Position numbers and translations under genes: made by a program. The notes beneath the pieces are model-generated. The model was not told where the DNA came from. It was given only the letters and a program-made list of their open reading frames with translations, and made no database searches. This document shows, in pieces, positions 23,578 to 35,200 of a stretch of 64,000 bases of DNA (position 1 is its first letter; each line of letters starts with the position of its first letter). Location: NCBI RefSeq assembly GCF_000276665.1, contig NW_004955488.1, forward strand, positions 1,039,956 through 1,103,955, given 5' to 3'. This stretch comes from Chinchilla lanigera (lineage: Eukaryota > Chordata > Mammalia > Rodentia > Chinchillidae).

Positions 23578-24700
23578 AAATAAAGCAGCACAGTGAATGA
23601 AATCTAATTTCTCCTTTTGTTGTAGACTTTTGTTTGCTAAAATCTGACATTCCCAGGGCTCCATGGTTTATGAAAAATGGTCTACGAAAGAAACTTATAA
23701 TCATATATTTAGAAGGAATATCACAGGAATCATGGTCACATTTATTTCAAATCAATTGTATGTCTTAAAATTCCAAAAGTTAGTGAACTCCTTGCAACAA
23801 TTTCTTTAAGTTCATTAAATAGGAAATGACAATTTTAAACAGTAATGTGTGATTTTTCCCTAGCTCCACCATCCTCCCATCAGCCAGGAGCTTTTGTTTC
23901 ATGAACCATGCCTCATGATGTGGTAAGGCCCCCATCCACTGAAGGCTGATTCCTGAGAATTAGGGTGGTGAATTACTACAAGAGTGTACAAGATAGGACT
24001 TTAACTCTGGGAACAAGCTCCTGACCCACAGAAGGAGTAGGAAAGTGACCCATGCTCCTTCTTCTACAATAGGGAAGTAGTTGGTCTGACTTAAAAATCG
24101 GTGAGGGTGTTAACCTTCATATATGCTGCCCATAGACCTGAACTGTTAATGGAACTCTTTCAGATATTAAATCTGATTTGTCTTCTCAAATACAAAAATG
24201 GTTGCTGTTTCCATTGTTTACCTCTGTTACTTCATTGTTCTACAATGAACATTCATCATATGAGAGGTAGTGAAAAATTTTCTTAATTGTAATTAGATGT
24301 GGATGTCTCCAACTGTTCACATTTTAATGTAATGTTACGGTAAATTTGACATATTAGCTGTTGGTTTCACTTGTACATTATACTACTTTTTAGAATATTA
24401 AATATTTTGTTTCAAAAAATACTTTGAATTTTAGTAATTAACCTTTATAAACCTTTGCAAATCATCATGTGATTTTTAAAAAATATTTGGGTTCTTTGTA
24501 CAATTTAACTGAATTATTTTACATTTCCAACTTCAGTGATATCTTAGTTGTCCAATTAAATTTCTTCCAGATTTGAGCTCCGAAAAGCTTGAGAAGCAGA
24601 TGTATTTTTCTTCTAAGAAATAATGGCAAACCAAATATTTGGGTCTGTGGCCCAAAAATTTCACTTAGGCATTCATTTTTCTAGGACTTTAACAAATTTC
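23578..24700. other. AT-rich DNA, no gene seen
   Basis: No gene recognised. A less AT-rich patch at 23865-24080 has no recognisable repeat or coding frame. Confidence 0.4.
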
Positions 24701-24710
24701 ACAAGGATTT

Positions 24711-24714
24711 GTAT

Positions 24715-24756
<42 letters not shown>
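24711..24756. repeat. (GT)n microsatellite
   Basis: About 20 GT units with two interruptions, directly attached to the tail side of the following antisense B1. Confidence 0.9.
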
Positions 24757-24902
24757 CCGTGATTTGAGACCAGGTCTCGCAAAGTAGTTCAGGCTGGCCT
24801 TGAACTGACTGTGTAGCCCAGGTTGGCCTCAAACTTGAGGATCCTCCTGCCTCAATCTCCAGAACACTGGGATTACTGGTATGTGCCACTACACCTGGCT
24901 CA
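24757..24902 (-). repeat. B1 SINE
   Basis: Reverse-complement B1: gagaccaggtctcgcaaagt, ttcaggctggccttgaactg, a second caggttggcctcaaac, cctgcctcaatctccag. The A-tail appears to have become the neighbouring GT-rich tract. Flanks share acaaggattt and agaaggattt, a likely imperfect target duplication. Confidence 0.85.
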
Positions 24903-25042
24903 GAAGGATTTCTTTAATTCTATATTAGTTTTCACAGTTTTCCTCTTAGTTTAGATTGATGTCACTAACTTTCTTTAGAGCTATCCTTACTATCTTTTAT
25001 GCAAATAAAGTACAAGAAAAGCACTGTGAGGAGTAAGTTTTA

Positions 25043-25153
25043 TTTTTTTTTATTTTTATTTTTTTTTTGTTTTTTTTCCGGTACCAGGAACCGAACTCAT
25101 GACCTTGCACTTGCCAGGCAGGCGCTTTGCTGCTGAGCTAAATCCCCAGCCCC
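25043..25153 (-). repeat. ID SINE with target-site duplication
   Basis: Reverse-complement ID with long poly-T tail, tccggtaccaggaaccgaac, cttgccaggcaggcg and gagctaaatccccagcccc. Exact 14-bp duplication aggagtaagtttta at 25029-25042 and 25154-25167. Confidence 0.93.
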
Positions 25154-25167
25154 AGGAGTAAGTTTTA

Positions 25168-25799
25168 GCTTAATAATGCCAGCACTTTATGTTGCCTTAG
25201 CGAAGGCAGCGCTGAGATACTGAGATGGAAGCGTCAGCCCTTGTGTCTGTGGTAAGATGGGATGTGTGACTCACTCTTGGCCAGTATAGATTTTTTTCAA
25301 GATAGATTTTTGGTTTTACTCTTAAGCAAAGTTACGAACACTGAGATGATTGTTTTATGAACTTTACTGTTTGTGCAGCAGAAAGTTTGGGCTTGAAGAT
25401 GTTAGGCAACAGAAGTACCACTGATTAACCTGCAAGTTCACCTGATGGATATCACTTGTTAAGATAATTTCTAGAAGACCGATGCATTTCTGTACATAAG
25501 ATGTCAGTCTGCATTTGTCTTCAGTACAAAATTAGCTCCATTTTTGTCATTACATGTAAATATTTTAAATATTATTTAAATTAAAAACTAGTAAACAAAT
25601 TGGCATATGGCTTCCTGAACATATTGCATGCTTTATTTTCCCTTCTTTAAAAAGAACTGGATGATGCTATTGCTGTGTCTTTTGAGTGAAAGTTGAAAAT
25701 AAATGGATACAGGCTGGGGTAGTTAAACATTAGAATGTCATCCTTGCTTAATGCACTGTAAGAGGCTGATTTAGTGCATTGCTACATTTCCTGGCATGT

Positions 25800-25845
<46 letters not shown>

Positions 25846-26685
25846 CAAAACAATTTTTCATTTTACTTGTGAGCACACTGTTGACACACCACATCCATGT
25901 ATCACAAAGAAACTGTGCAGAATCTCTGTTATTCATGTTTATGCAGCTACAGAAATCAATTGTTAAAAAATATTAGGCCGGAAACACTGTGTTAGGCAGA
26001 ACAACATTCTGTCTTTGTGTCAAAAATGACTGTAAAACAATAAATCATGCAACGTGGAAGTCTTCAAGCACAAACCTCTGGAATAAGAATTGCCAGTTTT
26101 AGAGAACAACTCCAAGGAACATCAACTAGACAGTCATCCTCAGAGCACACAGCAGAGAGCTTATTGTTTCAATTGCCAGTGAATAATGAATCCTTTGACA
26201 CAAACTACTTTGAAAGGTAATGGGCTACATAATTCCCAACGTAGATCATATAGAAACCAATAAAGCCAAACATGATATCCTACTTACATAGCTGCTAAGG
26301 TTTTGTCAGTTTACTGTCCTTGCTCTTACCCAGGATGTTATTATATCTGACAGACTGTCACTGGGCTCAGAGATGTTTTGAAAATATGTCAAGCAATATG
26401 AGTCATGGCTACTTGAGCACAATTTATAATAAAGATTTACCACACTTAAGAAACACATTGTATTTTAACTTAAAAGTTGCATTATTCCCATTGAATTTTT
26501 CACATATTCTTCCAATTACCATCTATTAATTACAGTATGAGATTAAGTGGACATACATTTTCATACATAATCACAAACACTGTGAAATCTACTTTGAGAC
26601 TATTTAATTCACTTATTCATCCAACAACCATTCATTTAATTTTCATTCATCACACAAAAAATTCCGAGCACCTAGATAGCACCAA
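25168..26685. other. Mostly unique DNA, no gene seen
   Basis: No gene recognised. It contains a (GA)n tract and, at 26000-26280, a repeat-free block considered below as a possible conserved element. Confidence 0.4.
25803..25844. repeat. (GA)n microsatellite
   Basis: 21 uninterrupted AG units. The opposing Arg/Glu and Ser/Leu frames over it are shadows of the repeat. Confidence 0.95.
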
Positions 26686-26689
26686 ACAT

Positions 26690-27830
26690 CATTCTAGTAG
26701 CAGGGGATACAATACAGAAGACAGACAAATTCTCACCCTTACTGGAGGAAGAAATTTCAGTGTAAGGAGAGAGAAAACATGTACATAACTCTTTGAGGGG
26801 TACTGAGAAATACTGCGAAGACAGCTCAAGCCTCAAGTGGATAGTCAGTGAAGGACATTGTGGTGATGGTGACATTCCTATTTTTTAAATGATTCATCCC
26901 ATTTATCCATGGGAGACACTGAAGCACATGACCACTTTCCCTTTAGAAAGGGAAGGTGAGAGGAGGCTTAGTAGAGTGGAGAGCAGCAAAGAGGCCAGCA
27001 GCTTCAACAAATGGCACAGAAAGATGACTGTCTTGAGACAAGGGCAGTGAGACAGTCACATTAACCTTATCATCTGTAGAACTTTGTTTTGACGGGACTT
27101 TGAATTTAATTCCGAGTACACTCCCTGTTAAACACAGCTTTTCAAAACTCCCTTCTGGCAGTTTTGTGGGTTGTAATGACAGTAGATGAAGTTTGAGGTA
27201 CTTGAGAAGCAGAATACAGCATAGTATTAAGTAGAACAGACCTTCATTTCATGAGATAGTTTCTAGGGTTACACACATAATAAGTAAGCTAAAATAAATG
27301 CACAGAAAGGATATACAAGGGGTGAGAAATATCAGTATGGAAATGAAATGGATCAGTTTGATGAAAGTGGGGATCGGTGTTCTGTATGCTCTATGGAGGA
27401 TTTAACAGCACTACCTATAAGCTGGGAAAAGAGTGACCAGAAGGAGACCAGAGAATGATCATGGTCATGGTTAGACCACGAGAAACAAGGAATTCTGGGT
27501 AGAGGGTCAGTAAGGGAAAGGGCACCTGTGAAAGAACTGGACACAAGCTCCAGATCTGGAGGAGGCAGAGAAAGAAAAATATTACATAAAAGAGCAGCAG
27601 GGACAAGATGATACTGTACAATCTAGGCTAGAGTGAAGCTTTTAGATTTAACTCTGGGTAAATTTGAGTTGCCTATAATAAGACAGCAGTATAATCTGAC
27701 TTTTCTATTTAGAAAACTGATGTCTCTTTGGAAGATTGATATTAGTGGAGGAAGGTCACAAGATTTGGAGCAGGAAAGCCATTTTGTAGAGCTGTTGCTT
27801 TAGGTGAGGATGAGGATTTGGTAGTTTCAG
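26690..27830 (+). repeat. Ancient mammalian repeat, long degenerate copy
   Basis: Collinear with a widespread ancient repeat: cattctagtagcaggggata, ttctcacccttactgg, gtggtgatggtgacatt, then ttagatttaactctgggt, gcagtataatctgactt and tctttggaagattgatatt. Divergence is heavy with gaps, so parts in between may be unrelated. The order of matches is the main support. Confidence 0.4.
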
Positions 27831-28183
27831 AGGTGAAAATAATGTGTGAATATGGGAGTACTCTGAGGGCAGGGAATACAGTTTTACCAATCCACTGGGG
27901 GTTCTTTTGTGAAACTTGGAGGGAAACCATGAACTGGCAAAGTGCTATTCCCTTGTGGTCAGTGGGTCCAGGCTTTGAGCGCCAATGATTCCTTGTCACT
28001 GGTGACAAAGCTCTGAGTCAAGAGGGAAGCAGTCACTGCTCCCTTGCTTTGTTTGTGTGCTTTCCGCAGTGTAACCTATGCAGAAATGCTTGGGACAAAT
28101 CAATTCAAAACTAGTAATGTCACAGCCCTCAGTATTACAGTAGTTCTTGTCCTACCAGCTCCAGTAATCTACAGTTTGGAGGC

Positions 28184-28583
28184 CGTCTTAGTCACTTTTC
28201 TCCCTGCAGAGACAAAATAACTGACACCCAAATTTAAGTGAGGAAAAGTTTATTTAGCTCACAGTTTGTAGAGGTTTCCATCCATAACTCGATGTCTCCA
28301 AGGCAAGTGGCAAGGCAGAGGGGCATTGCAGAGCAGGCAGGAGGCAGCAACAGCAGCAGCAGCAACAACAACAGCAGCAGCAAGCTCGCTTTCTGTCTCT
28401 GATATTTCATTCAAGCTACCCACCCTTGGCAAGTAGCACTCAGACCCAGGTTGGAGTGACGTTAGTCCCATTATCACATCCTAACCCAGCCGCCCACACA
28501 CTAGATGGACCCACCTCCCAAAAGCCCAACCTATGACTGCATGAGGCTTTGGAGGGGCCTCCAGTTACAGGCCATAATACGGC
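28184..28583 (-). mobile_element. MaLR-type LTR, antisense, with CAG tract
   Basis: The left end cgtcttagtcacttttctcc is the reverse complement of a MaLR end in which TG has become CG. Next come gacaaaataactgacaccc and agtttatttagctcacagtt (antisense polyadenylation signal), and at the far end catgaggctttggaggggc. It is the same LTR type as those at 7042, 40449 and 56250. The right end is diverged and no target duplication is clear. A CAG/CAA tract occupies 28344-28383. Confidence 0.7.
28344..28383. repeat. (CAG/CAA)n tract in LTR
   Basis: Thirteen triplets, CAG interrupted by CAA. It gives alanine/valine-rich shadow frames but there is no sign it is translated. Confidence 0.85.
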
Positions 28584-28637
28584 ACCCTGTCACTCTGTGG
28601 GCCTCTTTGGGGACCTGCCTGCTACTGACCTACTTCT

Positions 28638-28747
28638 TTTTTTTGTTTTTGTTTTTGGTTTTGGTTTTTCTCCGGTACCGGGAACCGAACTCACGACCTT
28701 GCGCTTGCCAGGCAGGTGCTTTGCCGCTGAGCTAAATCCCCAGCCCC
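28638..28747 (-). repeat. ID SINE with target-site duplication
   Basis: Reverse-complement ID: T-rich tail with ttttggttttgg, then ctccggtaccgggaaccgaa, ccttgcgcttgccaggcagg, gccgctgagctaaatcccca. Exact 16-bp duplication ctactgacctacttct at 28622-28637 and 28748-28763. Its head matches the 49776 and 62430 copies closely, so it is one of the younger insertions. Confidence 0.95.
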
Positions 28748-29189
28748 CTACTGACCTACTTCTGGTCTCAGCCTTTTACCCCTTTCCCCATGGCCTCGGC
28801 CTCAGCCTCAGGCATCTGCCGTCTCATGGAAACACCTTGTCCTCAATGTCCACTGCTATCAGAGTCCCAGGGCTTTTCAGGATTAGTGACCCCAGTATTG
28901 CAGCTGGGCTCTCAGTACAGTGACACAGCCCAACCAACCTGAGATTAAAATAAATAAATAAATAAGTTCTGAGTAGGGAATAGAACCATTTGAAGGATCT
29001 CTTCACCAGGACCTAACAATTTCACAGAAGAAGGAGCATACACAGAGCACGCCCACACTGATCACAGGGTTGGCGCATGATGCTTAGATAGACAGACTGG
29101 GGCTGCACAGGTACCCTTTCCCCCTTTGCTTTGCTCCTCCTCTTCCTCCCACCCTTACCCATCTCCTTTCTGTCTTTTTCCTTCTTCTG

Positions 29190-29412
29190 TCTTTTTATTA
29201 CTGTTAGCTCTAGTGGAGACTGAACCCAGGGGCTTTACACAGCCCTGCACTACATCCCTGAATTTCTCTTTTTTATTTTTATTTTTATTTATTTATTTAT
29301 TTTTTGAGGTACCATCTCTCTAAATCTCTAATCACCAGGCAGGGCTTGAACTTCTCATTCTTCTGCCTCAGCCTCTCAGCATATTAGGATTACAAATGGG
29401 TGCCACAGTCTC
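29190..29412 (-). repeat. B1-ID composite SINE (B1-dID-like)
   Basis: On the plus strand an ID-like segment (gagactgaacccaggggc, ctgcactacatccctgaa), a T-rich linker with (TTTA)n at 29283-29302, then a B1-like segment (tctgcctcagcctctcagc, attaggattacaaatgggtg). Minus-strand order is B1, linker, ID, as at 1958 and 55935. Confidence 0.6.
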
Positions 29413-29760
29413 CTGCATGCTGTGAACCTGTGCGAGGACTTTTAGTGTAGTGTCCAGAGTGGATGGGGTATCTCTGGGCCAAGCCATCAGCGCAGCCACA
29501 AGGAGGCCATGTGGGATAGGCCCGTCATTCAAGTCTATTGCAGCAAGGGTCCATGTCTTCTGGGGATAGCAGGACACCCAGGATACTTGGGGGTCATCAC
29601 CAGAGTTCAAAAGACAGTTGCTGCTCTTCCCTGATAATGGCAAACCACCACACTGATGCTGCTATAACTTTTATAGTTCCTCCAGGAGGAACTGCATTGT
29701 TGATCATGGCACATTGGAGATAAAGAGACCCTGGAAAACATCCTTGGGCCACGATGTCTC
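29413..29760 (-). pseudogene. Possible retropseudogene fragment, parent unknown
   Basis: Minus-strand translation has coding character in two frames. From 29760 one frame reads CAMINNAVPPGGTIKVIAAS and runs on to a stop. A second frame, 29643 downward, reads GDDPQVSWVSCYPQKTW, then LNDGPIPHGLLVAALMAW and DTTLKVLAQVHSMQETV. A single frameshift would join them. The right-hand part runs into the B1-ID SINE at 29412. I do not recognise the parent. The region is GC-richer than its surroundings, which also makes chance open frames more likely. Confidence 0.3.
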
Positions 29761-29769
29761 CTTGATCTT

Positions 29770-30480
29770 TATTATTCAGTATTGTTTTATTTATTCATTT
29801 ATGATTACTACTCTGCAGAGAGTTCACAACAGTGCCCAGAGCAGGGAGGGCCTCACACCTTTTGGAGCTGTCAGCAGAGAGCTCGTGGCTTCTTTTCTTT
29901 TCATCTGTATGGGACTGAATGCACGATCGGGGGTGTTGAGCTGAGGCATCTGAGACATCTCAGCATTCGGCTTGAATGAATGTGCGATTGGGACAATTGC
30001 TTATTAAGATGTGGAAGACACAGATTTAGCACGTGGAGGTGGTGTTAAGGAAAACTGTCTCTCCTTTGGGAATGGAACACTAGAGCTATAAATCAAGCAC
30101 TCGGTGTGGCAGTTACATGACATAGACAAACAAAAGATTCTCTAATCTGATGTAGTCTAAGGGACAATTTAGATGAATTCAGTGAGGGACTTCCTTATTT
30201 TTGCTTTATAAAAATTTACACTTTGGTTTTATCAGAACCCCAATTTTCTACTAACTTCTTAATTTTGACCTATAGTCTAAAATATTTCTATCAATATTAA
30301 GTTTAAGAAAACCACTGGAGGTGCAGAGATTGATTGTAAAATGAGGGTTAGTTGTCCCAGTGTGGGTTTTAAGATACTAAGGGCCTCCTAATGAAATCCT
30401 TCAGTCTAAACTTCACAACATCATCCAGAATCAAACTGACCACATTTTTCTGCCAGAAATTTAAGAAATTTTCTTGTAAG
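29770..30480. other. Unique-looking DNA, no gene seen
   Basis: No repeat recognised apart from tttattcattta low-complexity sequence near 29790. Confidence 0.35.
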
Positions 30481-30491
30481 AAGAAAGTTTT

Positions 30492-30630
30492 AGCCAGCTG
30501 TGGTGGCACATGCCTGTAAATGCAGCAATCTGGAGGCTGATACAGGAGGACCACCCTAAGTTTGAGACCAGCATAGGTTGTGTGGTGAGTTAGTTCGAGG
30601 CCATCCTGAATGAGACCCTATCTTCTAAAA
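30492..30630 (+). repeat. B1 SINE
   Basis: Sense B1: agccagctgtggtggcacat, cctgtaaatgcagc, ctggaggctgatacagg, tgagaccagcataggttg, and an A-rich tail. Flanks carry aagaaagttt (30481) and aagaaaagttta (after 30640), a likely imperfect target duplication. Confidence 0.85.
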
Positions 30631-30644
30631 AAAAAGAAAGTAAA

Positions 30645-31940
30645 AGAAAAGTTTAACCTCTTAGTTCTATAGAGCATATTTTTGTAGAGCTATCTGACAT
30701 TTAACTGATACTTAATTCACATATGTACAAAACCGAATTATTTAATGTAGTAAAAACAAAACAAGATCTTAAACTTCAATCTAGTTTAGAATTTATTCAG
30801 AAACCAAACTGCTCTGGAAACCATTAAATACTAACAAGTGTTAACCACATCAATGATTCCTTAAGTGTTATGTACATGGGAACTCAGCTGTTCTCATCTT
30901 GCATTTGTTCTATTGGGGAAAGTTGAACAGATTGAGCAGTGGAGAGTGATCTGAGGTGTATTCTGATAGAGGATTCTATTTTCCAAGAAAGGGGAAGTAG
31001 GAAAAATAGCAAGTTGAGTGGCAGAACAAAGCAAGAGGAAAAGTAGGGGAAAATGCTAAGAAGTAGAAGATTGCACCACAACAAGCTGTTATTTAGAAAG
31101 GCACATAGGAGGCTGAAAAAGAGAGTGATTGGAGATGAGATTGAAACAGCAGGTGGACTGGACTGTAAAGGATGTTGGAGTGATGCTCAAACCATTGAGT
31201 TGTAGGTGGTATAATGAATAGGAGAAACTGATCATTTTGGGGTTTTAAAAAAGAAAACTATTGCTTCATTTACAATGCAGTGAAGTACAGGAAAGCACAA
31301 GATATCAACAAGAAATGAATGAATGTCTCAGAACAGTAACAGTAAGTAAATTCAAAGAGGACAGGGGGCTAATGACAAAGTTTGGAGCTACAGTTAGTGA
31401 GATTCAGTGTGTTTAGGGCAGAGGGAAACTCAAGGCCAACGGTGCTGAGGGTCTTGTGTGTGAGGTGAGAATTATAAACCCTTTCCTTCTTTAATTTTGG
31501 GTTTTGGGTATTGAGTGTTGCTGCACAAAGCTGGATTGCTGAGAGCATAGTCAGAATGGCAGAGGAGCTCAGTATTTGGAATCTCAATGGGAATGATTAG
31601 AAAGTAATGGAAATAAAATCTGTTGGACAGAAAGGAGACGAAAGCTCACTGGAAATCATGGACAGTTCTTAGAATATTTAGGAGAGTAGGAATTGCTGTA
31701 ACTCATAAGTCACTAAAAATACTAAGTTGAGAAATGATCCCTACATAAAACTCTAGGGAATGTAGATTTTCAAGTACTGGCAGAAGAAGCTAGGATAAGT
31801 CAAGAAAAGGGACCTACCAGAAGAATTATAGAGAAATGAAGAGATACAAGACCAAGGTGGATTGGAAATTGTTTAAGAAAAAGCATTTTAGAACTGACAC
31901 AAACTAAATCATTGCATGTAAGCCTATGTTCACTACTATT
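30645..31940. other. Non-coding DNA, possibly ancient repeat debris
   Basis: No gene recognised. 31020-31240 and 31620-31860 are purine-rich and loosely resemble the ancient repeat at 26690-27830, but not well enough for a call. Confidence 0.3.
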
Positions 31941-31953
31941 TTTCTTCTGTCAA

Positions 31954-32106
31954 TTTTTATTTATTTTTTGAGACAGGGTCTTGCTATGTAGTTGGGGCTA
32001 TCCTTGAATGCTCCTCTTAGCCCAGGCTGACCCCAACTCATGGTGATCTTCCTACCTCAGCTGCCTCAGGGCTGGGATTGCTGGTGTGCACCACCAGGGC
32101 CAACAG
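31954..32106 (-). repeat. B1 SINE with target-site duplication
   Basis: Reverse-complement B1: ttttgagacagggtcttgct, tagcccaggctgacccca, ctgcctcagggctgggatt, gtgtgcaccaccaggg. Exact 11-bp duplication tcttctgtcaa at 31943-31953 and 32107-32117. Confidence 0.9.
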
Positions 32107-32311
32107 TCTTCTGTCAAGTTTGAGTACTTTAATTTTATGTGAACATTTCTGTATATCTCTGTTCCTTAAAGTGCTATAACATTGCATATTTCTCAAATTG
32201 TTAAAAATTGCTAAGTCGCAAAATTTCAAGCTGTTCTTATATATGTGAATGAGAAAACTCAATGGGGAATTCAATTAAACTACAAAGGGAGATAATTTTA
32301 AAGAGGGAACA

Positions 32312-32405
32312 TGGGCTGGGGATTTAGCTCAGCAGCATAGTGTCTGCCTGGCAAGCGCAAGGTCCTGAGTTCAATTCCCGGTACTGGAAAAAAAAAAAAA
32401 AAAAG
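32312..32405 (+). repeat. ID SINE
   Basis: Sense ID: gggctggggatttagctcag, gcctggcaagcgcaaggtc, ctgagttcaattcccgg, then a pure A-tail at 32388-32404. Flanks agagggaaca (32302) and agagggaata (32406) are a near-perfect 10-bp target duplication. Confidence 0.92.
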
Positions 32406-32415
32406 AGAGGGAATA

Positions 32416-33937
32416 AAAGGAAAACAGTCTTTTAGTTTTCTGAAACTGACAGTAAATATATATCTGTATGACTTTTTGCATGTTTTGTGTCCAAAAGTCA
32501 CTTCACTAAACATTTCTAAGGGCTACACATGCAAGTTAGATATTAGAATGTAGTGATGACATTTTGGATGAACACCATGCATCACATAGAGTTATATCCA
32601 AATACTCATGACGATACATAGTTAGCTACCATTTGGAGTAAGAATGGGAGAAAAACAAGAGGAAATTCCCAATTCAATGTGTGTGGGCTCGTCATACATG
32701 GCATATGTCACAATGCGATCTATTATTATAAGAGAAGCAGATAGAGATCTAGGGCTTTCTAGGAAAGAACTTCATTACTCTTAGCTGTGGGAAAGAATAC
32801 CTGTTATAGCATTTACATGTGAAAGGACTGAATGCTTAATATGTTACTACATTATAACAAATGGATGAAAGTACTTTCTATTCTAATTCCTTTCTTTTAA
32901 AAATGTAAACACTATGCACTGCAAACATAAAAATAAAAAAGAATCTTTTAACAATTCTAGAAAACATATGTAATATATAATGGGAATATCTGATATATTT
33001 AATGTTGCATCTATTGTCTTTTACAAATCAATTTGGTACATTTTCTAATAGTCTTCTTTATATACTATGAATGATTATTCGGGGGTCAAGTTACTCATTA
33101 TAGGTTCACTACCTTGAAAAAGTTTCTTCTATTGAAATGATTAATGGTAACACGTTCCACTTTTTGATGATAATTTGTAATAAATTTTTATGATTCATTA
33201 TTTCATTTCCGGAGTTCATATATTGTCTTTATTCAATGTGAGTCATTTAAATACATATAGATTTGATGTTAATTTTATGAAATGGAAAATGCTTATTTTA
33301 GCTTTGTTTTGCTTTTTTTTATATGTAGTTCATAGTAATAACATTTATTAAGCCCAGAAAGCTGAGGTTGTCATTCCTGTTGCATTAAGTATCCAGAATA
33401 TGGCTAAGCCACAAAAAATCAAGAAACTTATCTGTTTATTTTAGGTTGTCCAAGTTTGGTGTTCAATTCTTCATAGTAATCACTTCTCTTCCTTTGCATC
33501 TCTGTGTGTTAACTTGTAAGATCTCCTCTTTCATTATAAACTTTGAGTTTTTGCTTCTCTTGTCTAACTAAAGGTCAAGTTTGGTTTATATTCTGTGACT
33601 TGTATAATGCCAGATATTTACTGTGTCTTGCTAATGTCATTAAAATGTTTAAATTTCAAAATAGGATATATCAAAGCAATGCAAAGTAAATCAAATTTGG
33701 TATAATATATTTTGACAAAGTCTATTTTCTGTCTATTCTTTAATTTTTAATTTGATAAGATAAAGATTCTATAAATTAACTTGGAGATTGCTGGATAATT
33801 ATAAATATTCATCTATAACATTTAATCAATCAATAAGTAGCTTTTGCTAGGAGAGAATTGGCTGGCCTGGTTAGATTCTTAACACTTGTTATTTTACTAG
33901 TGTGTGCAGTTTATACAGAATAATGAATTTATACAGA
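32416..33937. other. AT-rich DNA, no gene seen
   Basis: No repeat or coding sequence recognised. A short tandem repeat of ttatacagaataa occurs at 33911-33943, at the edge of the next duplication. Confidence 0.4.
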
Positions 33938-34076
33938 ATAATCTCTCCTCTTCCTAATATAGGAGAGCAAAATAAAGATATCAGAGAAAGCTTCATATTT
34001 ATTTTTATATTCCTAACACTTCAGCTTAACTTCTGGCTCAAAAGAATATTTTATATATTTATTCACGCTTTGAAAT
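33938..34076. repeat. Direct duplication, copy A (139 bp)
   Basis: Matches 34638-34776 at a constant offset of exactly 700 bp with no indel; I count 11 mismatches, about 92% identity. It belongs to no repeat family I recognise. Confidence 0.88.
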
Positions 34077-34637
34077 AGAATAATTATTCAATTTAGATTA
34101 TTTTGTTGTATTCTTGTATGATTACTAACACTTTTTCAGTTCAGGCTGAACCTGGGGCCAACAAATCAATATTTAGCAATTGTTCTATAGTGAGAAATAA
34201 AATAGTAATTATGTTGTCATAGGTATGTTATTCATAGTACTGCATAAAACAGAACTTGAAATCAAAACACCAGCATCAAAATGTTGGGCAAATTTACAAA
34301 TAACATAATGATCAGCAATAATTTGATGTTATTTCATTGCCTTAAAATGGACATCAGCACACTTTAATATATGTGTGCTTTTCACTTTATAAAATACTTT
34401 GATGACTTTTTGCAAAATATGAGAAGTAAATCAGATATTAATAGGTAAGGCATCATAGAAAGCAAAACAAAATACGTGGGGAAGATTTTTAAAAATTTTA
34501 TTTTTACTTCCTTGGTTCTATCTTATACTTGATTCTCAGTCAAACAAACATCAAAACACTCAAAAAATATGAAAGATTTAAATATATATTAAAAGTGAGA
34601 ATGCATGAAAAAAATTACTTTCTCTACAATTTAGATC

Positions 34638-34776
34638 ATAATCCCTCCACTTTCTAATATAGGAGAGCAAAATAAAAACATCAGAGAAAGCTCCATATTT
34701 ATTCTTATATTCCTAACACTCCAGCTTAATTTCTGGCTCAAAAGAATATTTTATATATTTATTCACCCTTCGAAAT
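34638..34776. repeat. Direct duplication, copy B (139 bp)
   Basis: Second copy of 33938-34076. The 561 bp between the copies is not visibly duplicated. Confidence 0.88.
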
Positions 34777-34814
34777 GTGACTTAATTTCTGTTATTAATT
34801 ACACATAGCTATAG

Positions 34815-35200
34815 GCACCGAGAATAGAGTAGTGATCGGATAGAAAAATCTCCTTCCATAAATGAACGTTCATGTTTGTGGGGATTCCACTGAACTCAAA
34901 ATACATAACACGTACTTTCAGGTGAAGACCAGTACAGTGAAATAAAGTTACTACTAGTTTTGAGGGTGATTGGCAGGAGCGCTGTGTTTGTTTTGGTCAG
35001 GGAAATTGTTACCTCTGGAGCGAGCAATCAGGCCCAGAGCCGCAGAGTGGAAAAAAACAGCCAAGCGAGGAGGAAGCTGAATCACTCACAGAGGGCAAGG
35101 CCTACACAAGAGCCCTCAGGCAGGAAGAGATGGTTTCATTTCAGGAAGAGAAAGAAAGTCTGTATTCTTCGGGCACAATGAGCAAAGAAGAATAAGACCA
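34815..35200 (+). repeat. Ancient mammalian repeat, degenerate
   Basis: Collinear with the family also seen at 26690: ataggcaccgagaatagagt, atctccttccataaatgaac, then tggtcagggaaattgttacc, ggcaaggcctacacaagagc and cctcaggcaggaagag. The 73-codon basic frame at 34960-35181 lies inside and is not a gene. Confidence 0.45.

Noticed and set aside
34960..35181. 73-codon arginine/lysine-rich frame resembling a nucleic-acid-binding peptide
   Set aside because: It lies within a degenerate ancient interspersed repeat whose landmarks continue on both sides of the frame.
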